64,000 nucleotides of DNA from Planctomycetota bacterium (GTDB lineage: Bacteria > Planctomycetota > UBA1135 > UBA2386). Below, in pieces: positions 15,476 through 24,503 of this stretch. Under the pieces are notes generated by a model that was given only the letters and a program-made list of their open reading frames with translations, made no database searches and was not told the DNA's origin. The stretch lies in the NCBI GenBank assembly GCA_028281765.1, contig JANQJF010000014.1, positions 1-64,000 of the forward strand. Direction: 5' to 3'. The translations under genes and the position numbers were made by a program. Within the stretch, counting starts at the first letter, position 1; each line of letters starts with the position of its first letter.

Positions 15476-18064
15476 TTGACGTTCCGACACCTCTATGCAT
15501 CCGAAGAACTCGCGGCGCAGCCATCGATCTCCTCGGTCCCGGACCACGAACGCGATTCGGCCACGAGCGACGGCCGCACGGCGTTCGTCTGGCACTCGCG
15601 CGGCTTGGAGTCGGTGCCCGAGAGCTGGCTCCGGCAGACCCGACTGCGGCGGCTGCAGCTCACCCGCAATTCCCTGACGGCGATTCCCGAGGGGATCCGA
15701 TCGCTCTCGCGCCTGCGCGGTCTCTACCTCTGCGACAATCGCCTACGCGGCCTCCCCGATGGAGTCGCCGAACTGGCAGACCTCCACACTCTGTGCCTCG
15801 CCCGCAACCCGCTCGAAGAACTGCCCGACGTGATCGCGCGGCTGCCCGCGCTGGAGCAGCTGGACGTCACGAAGGCCGGACTCCTGAGCCTCCCGGATTG
15901 GATCGCGAACTGCACGAACCTGCGCTTCCTCGCAGCCGGTGACAACGAGTTCGAGTCGGTCCCGGACGCGCTCGGTTCCTGCGCGTCCCTGAAGGAGCTC
16001 GACCTGCGCGGCAACGGCCTGCGCGAACTGCCGGCCACGCTCGGCGAGTTGCGCGCCCTCGAGTGGCTAGAGCTCAGCGCGAACCGCCTGTGCACGCTGC
16101 CCGAAGAGTTCGCCGATCTGCGCGCGCTGCGCGAACTACACCTCGACCGGAACGGACTCCGGGAACTTCCGACCTGGATCCGGGACCTGCCCGACCTGCG
16201 CGTTCTCGACGTCAGCGACAATCCGCTGCGCGAGCTCCCCGACTGGCTGTGGACCATGGACTCGCTGAGAGAACTCCGCATCAACGAGGTCGGCATCACC
16301 GAGGTCCCGGCGTCCATCCGCGGGTTGCGGTCGCTCGAGATCCTCGCAGCTGACGACAACCAGCTGTCCGACCTTCCACCCGAAATCGCCGAGTTGCGCT
16401 CCCTTCGCCGGCTCGACCTGTCCTCCAACGACTTCGAACGAGCCCCCGAGGCGATCCGCGGCCTGCCGCTCACCTTCCTGGACCTCAGCTTCCAGCCGCT
16501 CCTCGTCCTCCCGGACTGGCTCGGCGAGTTGACTTCGCTACGAACGCTCGACGCACAAGGCACGCGACTGACCGAACTCCCGTCATCGATCGGCGAGCTG
16601 TCGGAGCTACGCGACCTGTGGTTGCTGGACAACAAGCTGAAGGAGGTTCCCCACGAATTCGGCCGGCTCGAACGGCTGCGAAGACTGACGATCGGAGAGA
16701 ACCCGCTCCGGAGCTTCCCGCTGCCGGTCACCGAACTTCGGGAGCTTCGCCACCTGAACGCGTCCGACGCCAACCTCACCACCGTTCCGGCAGCCATCGG
16801 ACAGCTGACGCAGCTGCAGTATCTGAGCCTTCGAGGCAACGAGCTGTCGGCGCTGCCCGAGGAGCTGTCGAGATTGAGTTCGCTGGAACGGCTCGATCTG
16901 TCGTTCAACGAGCTCGAATCGGTTCCGCCGGCGGTCCGGAGCCTCGCCTCACTCGCCCAGCTCGACCTCGACTTCAACGCGATCGACTGCCTACCGGACT
17001 GGATCCACGAGCTGACGAAGCTGACCAATCTCAGCGTCGGGCGAAACCGACTGCGCGAGCTACCGGTCAGCCTGAGTGGCCTGCAGCTCGAACAGCTGAA
17101 CCTGCAGCGGAACGATCTCGACACCCTGCCGTCGTGGCTCGCGGAGTTGCGCAATCTCGCCGTGCTGGACCTTCGCGACACCGGGCTGCGCAAGTTCCCG
17201 CCGTGGGTGCTCGAACTCTCCGGACTGTACGAACTGCGCATCAGCGGGAATCCACTCGGTCGACTCCCCGACGAGATCGATCGGCTCCAACGCCTGCAGT
17301 GTCTGTCCGTAGATCGCACGGGTCTGACCGAGATCCCGCCGACGATCGGTCACCTCACCGAACTCCGCTGGCTGGAGCTCGGTCGCAACCGATTGACCGA
17401 ACTCCCGAGCGAAATCGGTCGGCTACACAAGCTCACGCGGCTGGTGATCGGAGACTTGCGGTACGGCCCCGGCGAGAAGAAGCCGATCGAGCGCGACGTG
17501 ATCCCGGAGCTCCCGGCGTCGTTGGCGGACCTGTCGAGCCTCGAAGAGTTGACGCTGCGGAACATCGGTCTCCGCCGCGTGCCGTCCGAACTGCGCCGCC
17601 TGTGGCGGCTCGAATCCCTCAACCTCTCGGACAATCCGCTCGAACCCCTGCCCGCACAGCTCGCGCAGCTCCCCAATCTCGAAGAACTCGTGCTCGACGG
17701 AACGAGCATGGACGACCTTCCGCGGTGGTTGTCCGCATTGCCGAGACTGAGTGCGGTCTCGCTCGATCGAAACGAGTTCTACGAGTTCCCCGCCGCGCTG
17801 CGAGGAGTCGTCGAGCTGGTCCGACTGTCACTCGATGAGAACCACCTGACCGAGATCCCCGACTGGATCGGAGAACTCACGCGACTCGAGAGCCTCTACC
17901 TCGGAGAGAATCGGATCGCCGAGATTCCCGACGCGCTGGCGAGCCTCCGGCACCTCTCCAGCCTCAACCTCGCCGACAACCGGATCTGGTCCGTTTCGGA
18001 TGTCGTCGCCGCGAGACTCGCCGAAATCGACTGGGTCGTTCTCGGCGGCAACCCGATCGAGTAG
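15476..18064 (+). CDS. Giant leucine-rich-repeat protein
   Basis: An 862-residue protein made almost wholly of about 35 tandem leucine-rich repeats of about 23 residues, of the form 'L..LDLS.N.L.ELP..I..L', running from about residue 45 to the end. No signal peptide, membrane segment, GTPase (Roc/COR), kinase or other enzymatic domain is visible, so it is probably a cytoplasmic protein-binding scaffold. The only plausible start in range is a TTG at 15476. The repeat around residues 655-675 ('GDLRYGPGEKKPIERDV') is irregular and may be a hinge or loop. Confidence 0.85.
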   Translation: MTFRHLYASEELAAQPSISSVPDHERDSATSDGRTAFVWHSRGLESVPESWLRQTRLRRLQLTRNSLTAIPEGIRSLSRLRGLYLCDNRLRGLPDGVAELADLHTLCLARNPLEELPDVIARLPALEQLDVTKAGLLSLPDWIANCTNLRFLAAGDNEFESVPDALGSCASLKELDLRGNGLRELPATLGELRALEWLELSANRLCTLPEEFADLRALRELHLDRNGLRELPTWIRDLPDLRVLDVSDNPLRELPDWLWTMDSLRELRINEVGITEVPASIRGLRSLEILAADDNQLSDLPPEIAELRSLRRLDLSSNDFERAPEAIRGLPLTFLDLSFQPLLVLPDWLGELTSLRTLDAQGTRLTELPSSIGELSELRDLWLLDNKLKEVPHEFGRLERLRRLTIGENPLRSFPLPVTELRELRHLNASDANLTTVPAAIGQLTQLQYLSLRGNELSALPEELSRLSSLERLDLSFNELESVPPAVRSLASLAQLDLDFNAIDCLPDWIHELTKLTNLSVGRNRLRELPVSLSGLQLEQLNLQRNDLDTLPSWLAELRNLAVLDLRDTGLRKFPPWVLELSGLYELRISGNPLGRLPDEIDRLQRLQCLSVDRTGLTEIPPTIGHLTELRWLELGRNRLTELPSEIGRLHKLTRLVIGDLRYGPGEKKPIERDVIPELPASLADLSSLEELTLRNIGLRRVPSELRRLWRLESLNLSDNPLEPLPAQLAQLPNLEELVLDGTSMDDLPRWLSALPRLSAVSLDRNEFYEFPAALRGVVELVRLSLDENHLTEIPDWIGELTRLESLYLGENRIAEIPDALASLRHLSSLNLADNRIWSVSDVVAARLAEIDWVVLGGNPIE

Positions 18065-18106
18065 GATTCGGGGCGGGGCTCTTCCAGAAAGAGGAAAGGA
18101 TCGACC

Positions 18107-19249
18107 ATGTGTCCAGCAGTCTTGCGCCACGCGGACCATCGCCTGGCGGCACTCGCGTTCGCCGCATGCATTTCCGCCACGACCGGCTTCGCCCAATCGA
18201 CCTGGATCGTCGACGCGGGCGGCGAAGGAGACTTCTCCGACCTTGCCGCCGCGTTCGATGTGACCGCTCCCGGGGACACCGTGCGGGTCCGCCCCGGTGA
18301 CTACGGCGGCGCGACTCTCGAGAAAGCCATCCGACTCATCTTCGAGCCCGGTGCGTTCGTCAACACGCCGTCGAACAGCGTCACGCTCGAAGTCTCCGGC
18401 ATCCCGGCCGGACAGGTGTGCAGCATCACCGGCCTCGACATGACGGACGGCTCGCTCGCCGTGGGTGCCCAGCTGTCGGTGCACGATTGCGACGGTGTTG
18501 TCGCGATCGAACACGCGACACTGCTGTCCTGGGTCAACCCCGCGTTCGGAATCGAGCGCTGCGCGTCGGTCCACGTCAGCCACTCGTCCATTCGACAGAT
18601 GATGCACGCGACCGACAGCCGCGTCACCGCCAGTGAATGCGAGTTCCGGGGTGGCGTCAACGCGTTCGGTGTCCGCGCCACGAACTCGACGATCGAACTC
18701 AATCGCTGCTCGGCATTCGGCGGCGACTCGATCGGACATTTCGGGTCGACGTCCGCGGTATACGCGGAGGACTCGCACCTCGTTTTGCGCGGCGACGCCA
18801 GCAGCGAATACGCCGGCGGCTTCTGGGCGACGTTCCAGAGCCCGTCGATGCAGGCCGTGGGCACGAGCACGCTGTTGATCGACCCGAATGTCACGCTGTC
18901 CAGCGCGCCGCTCGGGATGACCTCGATCGAGACCCGCCCGCTACCGACGGTTTCGGCGACCAACGGTCCGACCATCGACGTCACGATGCGCACGACGCCG
19001 GGCGATGCGTTCGGACTTCTACTCGCGTTGCCGGGCACGCCAATCGACGTGCCGCCATTCGGTACCTTCTGGTTCCTGAGCGCACCGGTGCCACTGGTAA
19101 CGACGACCATGGGCGCATCCGGCGAGTTCACGATGTCGCTCAACAATCCGGGCACGCCCTCCGCGATCGGACTGCCGCTCGCATTCCAAGGCGTGAACGC
19201 GGGCGCGGTCATCGAGTTCACGAACTCCGCGCTGATCGTGGTGCAGTAG
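18107..19249 (+). CDS. Secreted right-handed beta-helix protein with shared surface module
   Basis: A 380-residue secreted protein: a clear AGGAAAGGA site stands before the ATG, and a signal peptide ends near 'TTGFAQ' (about residue 30). Residues about 31-255 show the start of many polysaccharide-lyase-like beta-helices ('WIVDAGGEGDFSDLAAAFD', 'GDTVRVRPGDYGGATLEKA'), with parallel rungs of Cys, Ser and Thr. The last ~110 residues are a divergent copy of the secretory module found in many proteins of this window. No catalytic residues were identified, so the lyase fold may serve binding only. Confidence 0.75.
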   Translation: MCPAVLRHADHRLAALAFAACISATTGFAQSTWIVDAGGEGDFSDLAAAFDVTAPGDTVRVRPGDYGGATLEKAIRLIFEPGAFVNTPSNSVTLEVSGIPAGQVCSITGLDMTDGSLAVGAQLSVHDCDGVVAIEHATLLSWVNPAFGIERCASVHVSHSSIRQMMHATDSRVTASECEFRGGVNAFGVRATNSTIELNRCSAFGGDSIGHFGSTSAVYAEDSHLVLRGDASSEYAGGFWATFQSPSMQAVGTSTLLIDPNVTLSSAPLGMTSIETRPLPTVSATNGPTIDVTMRTTPGDAFGLLLALPGTPIDVPPFGTFWFLSAPVPLVTTTMGASGEFTMSLNNPGTPSAIGLPLAFQGVNAGAVIEFTNSALIVVQ

Positions 19250-19279
19250 CGTCCGAACCGTGAGGCTGGATCGGCGACC

Positions 19280-20152
19280 CTACGCGGGTCGCCGCATCAG
19301 CCCCCACTTCTCGAGCGCTTCGAGCGCTTGATCCCGCGTCTCGAATACGGCGATGAAGCGGTTCTTGTGACAGAACACCGCGCCGTCGACGCCCACCACC
19401 TCGGCGAGCTCTTCGTCGACGAGCCCGGCCCACTCCGCAGGTAGCGGCCGCTTTTTGTCGAAGCTGTCGGGTCGAGGCGGAATCGCGACGACGCGCCACT
19501 TTCCGTCTCCCGGGAAGAGCACGTAGTCGGTGGGATGATCCGCGCCACCGTTGCCGAAGTACGCCCCCTTCCAAGGGCCGTACTGGTCCAGGAACAGCAC
19601 GGCGCGTCCGACCTCCTCCGCGTCTTGCATCGCCGCGATTACCGCAGCGCGTGACTCGATCGCACGCTCCACACCATGGCGCACCCCGGCGACCACGCGT
19701 TCGGCCATGGCCGAAGCAGCCAGGAAGTTCTCCAAAAAGTCCTCCGGCGTCTCAGCGGTGTTGTTGTGGATGCCCACCAACGTCGAAAAGCACGGGATCC
19801 CGCGGACCGGGGTGTGCGCACCGATGTCGACCGCGTCGACGTTGTCGACGAGCTCGTCACGCAGCGCTCCCGCGACGGCCGGACGCACCTTGCCCTCCGC
19901 CTCGAGCCAATCGAGAACCATACCGGCGGACGAACGCGTGCCCTCGTAGCTGGCCTGGTGGTGATCGAAGCGACAACGCTCCGCATCGAACTCCCCGCCG
20001 ACATCGACTGCGATGTCGGCCTCGGCGATCCGCTCGAGATCGCGGGTGCGCACGATCGTCGCGTCCGCATCGACGAATACGCGAATCAACGCGAACGCGA
20101 GCACGTCGTCGGCATGGAAGGAGCCCGAATGGGTAGCGACCTCGATCGGCAT
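19280..20152 (-). CDS. MYG1-family metal-dependent hydrolase/exonuclease
   Basis: A 290-residue MYG1 (UPF0160) homologue. Eukaryotic MYG1 is a 3'-5' RNA exonuclease related to DHH phosphoesterases. The metal-binding signature 'THSGSFHADDVLAF' (H8, H13, D15) and the DHH-type 'CRFDHHQ' (D63, H64, H65) are intact, and the C-terminal 'VDGAVFCHKNRFIAVF' element typical of the family is present. It is about the normal length for bacterial members. It is cytoplasmic and stands alone between secreted and membrane protein genes. The RNA role is carried over from the family and is not shown here. Confidence 0.85.
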   Translation of the reverse strand: MPIEVATHSGSFHADDVLAFALIRVFVDADATIVRTRDLERIAEADIAVDVGGEFDAERCRFDHHQASYEGTRSSAGMVLDWLEAEGKVRPAVAGALRDELVDNVDAVDIGAHTPVRGIPCFSTLVGIHNNTAETPEDFLENFLAASAMAERVVAGVRHGVERAIESRAAVIAAMQDAEEVGRAVLFLDQYGPWKGAYFGNGGADHPTDYVLFPGDGKWRVVAIPPRPDSFDKKRPLPAEWAGLVDEELAEVVGVDGAVFCHKNRFIAVFETRDQALEALEKWGLMRRPA

Positions 20153-20261
20153 GAAAGCGTCTTACCCATCGCATCGGCCGAAGCAAGCGCACCGTCCAAT
20201 CCGTCTACACTCCCGCCGCTCCGGTGTCGAAGATCACCACAGGGGAGGGCAGACACCACAC

Positions 20262-21440
20262 TTGGCACGCATTCTCACGGGCAGGGCGCGGCGCACCGCG
20301 TACCGGAGCTGGCTGATCCTCGCAGCCGCCGTGTGCGTGATGACGACCACGGTGTTCGAGTCCTTCCACGCGTCGATGCGCTGGCGGCCGACCGGCGCGA
20401 ATCGGCTCGTCGACCCGTCGATTCCGACTGGCGCGAAGGAATGGCGCACGACCAAGGACGCGATCCAACGCCGGCAGGACTTCGTCCGCCTCGAGGTCTC
20501 GGACGACAAGCCTCTGGCTCTCGCGCTGCAACGCGTACCGATCGAGGGCCCGGCTCGGTATTTGATCAGCGGCGAGATCCGCACGCGCGGACTCGGTGCC
20601 GATGGCCAGAAGAAGCCCAGCGCCCGCGTGGTCCTCGTGTCCCTGGACCCCGACCGCCGCGCGCTCTTCCATCGGCCGCACGTGGCGTGCGAAGTCGTCG
20701 AAGACCGCGAGTGGCACCCGTTCCGCGGCTCTGTGCTGGTGTGGGACGACGTCCGCGAACTCGACGCCGGAGTGCAAGTTCACGGCCACCGCGGCACGTG
20801 CGACGTGCGCAATCTCGACCTTCGCTTGGCAGAAGAGAACACGCTGTTCGCGTGGTTCCGAGATCTGCTCGTCGTCACCTGGGTCGCGCTACTCGCGCGC
20901 GGCGCGTGGCTGCTGTTCCGACGACGACGCTTCTCGTTCGCGCGCCTGGCGATGGGGATCACGATCGCCGGCATCCTGATCGGCACCTCAACACCGGTGC
21001 AGTGGACGGAGCCGTTTCACTACGCAGTGAAATCGATGTTCCGGACGGAAGCACCGGTACTCGAGACGAGGACGGCCGCTCCCGACCCTGCACCGACGAT
21101 CGAACGCCGCACGGACTCACGTAAGTCATCGCAAGGCCCACAGCGCACCGTTCGCAAAGTCGGGCACTTCGTGTGCTTCGGTATCCTCGCCTGGACGGCC
21201 TGGATGACACGCCGTCGACGAACGATCCGCCCCGTGCTCGCCTTGTGCTTCGTCGTCGCGTGTCTCACCGAGTGCCTGCAGTACCTGGCAGACGGCCGTG
21301 GACCCGGCCTCCTAGACATCGGGATCGACATGGCCGGAGCCGGCGTCGCGCTCGGGATCATACTGGCGTGGCAAACGTGCTCGGCGACGCGAACGAGATC
21401 GGGCATCCCCTCCCGAGGCCCGAACCAAGTGACTATGTAG
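20262..21440 (+). CDS. VanZ-like membrane protein with long N-terminal extension
   Basis: A 392-residue protein, probably from a TTG at 20262 with 'aggggaggg' somewhat far upstream; other starts are possible. A first membrane segment ('YRSWLILAAAVCVMTTTVF') is followed by about 150 extracytoplasmic residues, a second membrane pair ('DLLVVTWVALLARGAWLLF' and 'LAMGITIAGILIG'), a linker rich in Thr and Pro, and a C-terminal VanZ-like domain. This last part has 'RKVGHFVCFGILAWTAW', 'TECLQYLADGRGPGLLDIGI' and 'AGVALGIIL', matching the family's H/E-Q/R/D pattern. VanZ itself gives low-level teicoplanin resistance by an unclear mechanism; this protein's role is unknown. Confidence 0.75.
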   Translation: MARILTGRARRTAYRSWLILAAAVCVMTTTVFESFHASMRWRPTGANRLVDPSIPTGAKEWRTTKDAIQRRQDFVRLEVSDDKPLALALQRVPIEGPARYLISGEIRTRGLGADGQKKPSARVVLVSLDPDRRALFHRPHVACEVVEDREWHPFRGSVLVWDDVRELDAGVQVHGHRGTCDVRNLDLRLAEENTLFAWFRDLLVVTWVALLARGAWLLFRRRRFSFARLAMGITIAGILIGTSTPVQWTEPFHYAVKSMFRTEAPVLETRTAAPDPAPTIERRTDSRKSSQGPQRTVRKVGHFVCFGILAWTAWMTRRRRTIRPVLALCFVVACLTECLQYLADGRGPGLLDIGIDMAGAGVALGIILAWQTCSATRTRSGIPSRGPNQVTM

Positions 21441-21443
21441 CCG

Positions 21444-21938
21444 CTACTGACACGCCAGCGTTCCGCACACCGACGGCGAACACTCCCGCCCCGTCCACCA
21501 CAGGTCGCTGATCGACGTGCACGTCGTGTTCGAGTGCAGCTGCCAGCGGACATCGGACTTGGAACCGCACGCGGTGACCGAGATCGTCTTCGACAAACCA
21601 GCGGGCGCCTGGCCGTTGCCGTCCCAGCAGGTCCCGTTGGCGGTGTTGAACACGCTCTCACCCGGCGACGGCACCGGAGTGACGACGATGTTGACTCGAC
21701 AGTCCTTGGTCAGACAGTCCTGATTGCCGACCGGGCCCGCGCAGCGGCACTCGCCGGTAGCGAATTGGTTGACCGACGTCGTGAAGCTGCCGTAGGTCCA
21801 TCCCGACACGAAGCACGCCGTCGATCCGTCGCAGTCGTTCTGCGTCTGCGGGGCAGGCTCCAGGATCGCGGCCATGGACAAGGCGGCGGCAACGCCGATC
21901 GAAATCGACACGAGGATCTTGGTTGCGATGGTTTTCAT
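21444..21938 (-). CDS. Secreted cysteine-rich protein of unknown function
   Basis: A 164-residue protein with a signal peptide (MKTIATKILVSISIGVAAAL...) and then a region with about 12 cysteines, including 'ECRCAG', 'NQDCLTKDC' and a final 'ECSPSVCGTLACQ'. These probably form disulfides outside the cell. I do not recognise the family. The ATG at 21938 has GGAAG just upstream, and the gene starts 11 bases after the stop of the membrane protein gene before it, so the two are an operon. Confidence 0.7.
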   Translation of the reverse strand: MKTIATKILVSISIGVAAALSMAAILEPAPQTQNDCDGSTACFVSGWTYGSFTTSVNQFATGECRCAGPVGNQDCLTKDCRVNIVVTPVPSPGESVFNTANGTCWDGNGQAPAGLSKTISVTACGSKSDVRWQLHSNTTCTSISDLWWTGRECSPSVCGTLACQ

Positions 21939-21949
21939 GGTCTTCCGAG

Positions 21950-22861
21950 CTACAGCTCGCTGGTGATGCGGTTCAGGATTTGCTCGCGGGTCTGCTCGTA
22001 GAGGCATCCCTCACGCACGAACACCTCGAGGATGCCCGAAGAGAAGTCGAGCACGGCAGCTCGATAGGCCTCGACGGCCTGGTTGGTCAGCGGTAGTTCT
22101 TCCAACGCAGCAGCGTAGAAGTCGTCACCGTCGTTGCGGATCGCGAAGGCTTCGAAGGGAAACATCGACGAACCCGCCACGAACTGGGCGCGGTCCGCGG
22201 CGGTCTTGGCGACCTCGGCCGCCACGCCCTGCCCCACGAAACGGGCCTCGAGCTCGCGCTTCTTCGTCTCGATGTGCTCCTGCTGGTCGGACGGCAACTC
22301 CGCCACAAACTCGCGGTAGTTCACGTGACGCGCGCGGCCGGAACTCGCGAGGGCGGCGATCTCTTCCGCGCTCTGACCGTGGATGAAGTCGCGCAGGTGG
22401 TCGAGCTTGTCGACGCGGGCCGACACGAACTCGGACAGCTCCTCCCGCGATTCGACCGGGATCACCAAGTCGTTTCGATTGAGACCAACGTGGCGGAACA
22501 ACTCGTCCGCCGAGAGACCATCGGGCTGGTGCACGCGCATCGGGAACGAAAACTCGGAGCGCGGATACGCACGCCATGCGTCATCGGGCTCCGGGGGCAC
22601 GACCTCGCTGCGCATGGTCTCCGAGGCCGCCAACGGTGGGCCGAAAGCCTCACTCGCGATATCGATGAGCTGTTCTTCGCGCTCCGCGTAATCCGGCAGC
22701 GCCTCGCGCACTTGGCGTGCGCTCTCCGCGAGCTCGTCCGGATTCCGGCGCATCGCACCCTCATCGTCCGAGCGATACACGAGAAACGTCACGATCCCCG
22801 CGACCACGGTCAACAACGCGAGTCCACCGACTCGCACGAGCTTTGCATTCAGGTGCCGCAC
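21950..22861 (-). CDS. Membrane-anchored protein of unknown function
   Basis: A 303-residue protein from a GTG preceded by TTGGAG. One N-terminal membrane helix (about residues 10-29, 'VGGLALLTVVAGIVTFLVY') is followed by a charged, mostly helical region with no recognised domain, presumably on the outside of the membrane. It precedes the secreted cysteine-rich gene by 11 bases and probably shares its transcript, so the two may work together in the envelope. Confidence 0.7.
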   Translation of the reverse strand: MRHLNAKLVRVGGLALLTVVAGIVTFLVYRSDDEGAMRRNPDELAESARQVREALPDYAEREEQLIDIASEAFGPPLAASETMRSEVVPPEPDDAWRAYPRSEFSFPMRVHQPDGLSADELFRHVGLNRNDLVIPVESREELSEFVSARVDKLDHLRDFIHGQSAEEIAALASSGRARHVNYREFVAELPSDQQEHIETKKRELEARFVGQGVAAEVAKTAADRAQFVAGSSMFPFEAFAIRNDGDDFYAAALEELPLTNQAVEAYRAAVLDFSSGILEVFVREGCLYEQTREQILNRITSEL

Positions 22862-23053
22862 GAAGACTCCAAGATGTGATCGGACGAAAGAGCGAGCTGA
22901 CCGAGTCGGGCCAACCTATGTGCCCTGCTCAGAAGTGTCAACCGGAGCGTTCACACCAAACCTGTCGGTGCTAGTGCGAACACGCGAGCCGTACGACGCA
23001 CGAGAAGTCCCCATCCACCCACGTTCCTCGTCGGGAAGCGCTCCTCACGCACG

Positions 23054-23854
23054 ATGCGGCGCGCTATCTTCCTGCACGCCGTGAACTTCGAGTATCTCCA
23101 GCTCGACCCCAGGAAGATCCGCGCGACCACCGAGCGTCTGCGTCGCCGAATCCTCGAACGATTTCCGGACCGCAACCTCGGCAGCGTCGCGGCAGACCTG
23201 GTCGCCGCGACCGACGTTGCTGCGCAGCGCGCGACCCGCATCGCTCGACCGAATCGCGTTCTTCGGTTCGCGATCGCCGCGATTCTCATCGGTGTTCCGG
23301 CCCTGGTCGTCTGGCTCGTGCAGGGCCTCGAGATGCGTGTCGGCCCCTCGACCGTCATCGATGTGATCCAAACGGTCGAAGCGGCGCTCGGCAGCATCGT
23401 ATTCCTCGGCGCGGCCGCGCTGTTCTTGACGACGGTCGAAACGCGCCGCAAGCGAAAGCTCTGCGTCGACTCGATCGACGAGCTTCGCGCGCTGGCACAC
23501 ATCGTCGACATGCACCAGCTGACGAAGGATCCGGAGCGCGTGCAGAATCGCGGCGCCGACACCGCGTCGTCTCCTTCACGCACGCTGACGGCCTTCGAAG
23601 TGTCGCGCTACTACGACTATTGCGGCGAAATGCTCTCGTTGATCGCCAAGATCGGGTCCCTCTACGCGCAGGCGTCGAGCGACGCCCAGGTCAACGGTGT
23701 CGTCGACGATCTCGAATCCCTGGTCAACGGCGTCGACCAGAAGATCTGGCAGAAGAACGAACTCTTGCACACCCTGTATCGCGAAGAAATCGAGGGCCAG
23801 CTCGGCGCGTCTCCGGCAGCGGCTCCGGAGACCGAGAAGACGCCCGCGGACTAG
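23054..23854 (+). CDS. Two-segment membrane protein of unknown function
   Basis: A 266-residue protein. About 75 basic, helical residues come first, then two membrane helices ('FAIAAILIGVPALVVWLVQG' and 'ALGSIVFLGAAALFLTTV', about residues 76-130), then a charged cytoplasmic region of about 130 residues with helical heptads ('VDDLESLVNGVDQKIWQKNE'). No family was recognised. An in-frame GTG about 30 bases after the ATG is an alternative start. It ends 16 bases from the stop of the convergent sigma factor gene. Confidence 0.65.
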   Translation: MRRAIFLHAVNFEYLQLDPRKIRATTERLRRRILERFPDRNLGSVAADLVAATDVAAQRATRIARPNRVLRFAIAAILIGVPALVVWLVQGLEMRVGPSTVIDVIQTVEAALGSIVFLGAAALFLTTVETRRKRKLCVDSIDELRALAHIVDMHQLTKDPERVQNRGADTASSPSRTLTAFEVSRYYDYCGEMLSLIAKIGSLYAQASSDAQVNGVVDDLESLVNGVDQKIWQKNELLHTLYREEIEGQLGASPAAAPETEKTPAD

Positions 23855-23870
23855 TGCTCCTCGCGGAGCT

Positions 23871-24503
23871 CTAGTCTGCCAAGAAGTCGCGCATGGAACC
23901 GGCGCGGAGCGCCATCAGCTTGCGCCGTAGCTTCGGCATCGACCGATCGAAACGCTTGCGAACGGCGTCCGCGGACATTCCACACTCTTCGGCGATCGCC
24001 TCGAAGGTCACGCCGTCGTAGACGCGACGCGTCACAATGCGGTGGTCCGTAGAATCGAGCAACTCGAGAGCCAGCCGCGTGTGCGCGATCTCCACGTCTC
24101 GATCGCTCTGCGTGCCCGGGCCTGCAGCCGGATCGGCGCCGAATACGATGGTCGACCGAGACGGCTGCCCGATGTCCCTCGCCACCTCGCGCTGCTGCTG
24201 ATGATGAAAGCGATGCTGCACGTGGATGTTGCGCTCGACGATCTTCGCGAGCAGCGCCACGAGCTGCGCCTCTGTTTCCACGACGAACTTCGGCGCTCCA
24301 CGGCGGAACGCGATCAGTGTGTCCTGCACGATCTCGGAGCTCTCGACCCGTCGTCGGAGACCGGCGCCGAGACGTGCGCGCGCGATCTGCCGGATCCGTG
24401 GCAGCGTCACGGCGAGGAGTTCGGCGAGGGCCTCGGCGCGACCGGAGTGCCACTCCGTGAGTAGTCGCGTGACCCGGGAATCCGCGGTGCCCGGCGTGGT
24501 CAT
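23871..24503 (-). CDS. ECF-type RNA polymerase sigma factor
   Basis: A 210-residue sigma factor of the ECF group. Region 2 covers about residues 15-85 ('ESSEIVQDTLIAFRRGAP' in the core-binding part), and region 4 covers about residues 145-200 ('VTRRVYDGVTFEAIAEECG' followed by a recognition helix). It would direct RNA polymerase to its own promoter set. GAGGAG stands before the ATG, and the ATG overlaps the TGA of the upstream kinase/SUMF1 remnant (ATGA), so the two were an operon with the sigma factor second. In the intact pair at 48.6-52.4 kb the order is reversed. Confidence 0.85.
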   Translation of the reverse strand: MTTPGTADSRVTRLLTEWHSGRAEALAELLAVTLPRIRQIARARLGAGLRRRVESSEIVQDTLIAFRRGAPKFVVETEAQLVALLAKIVERNIHVQHRFHHQQQREVARDIGQPSRSTIVFGADPAAGPGTQSDRDVEIAHTRLALELLDSTDHRIVTRRVYDGVTFEAIAEECGMSADAVRKRFDRSMPKLRRKLMALRAGSMRDFLAD

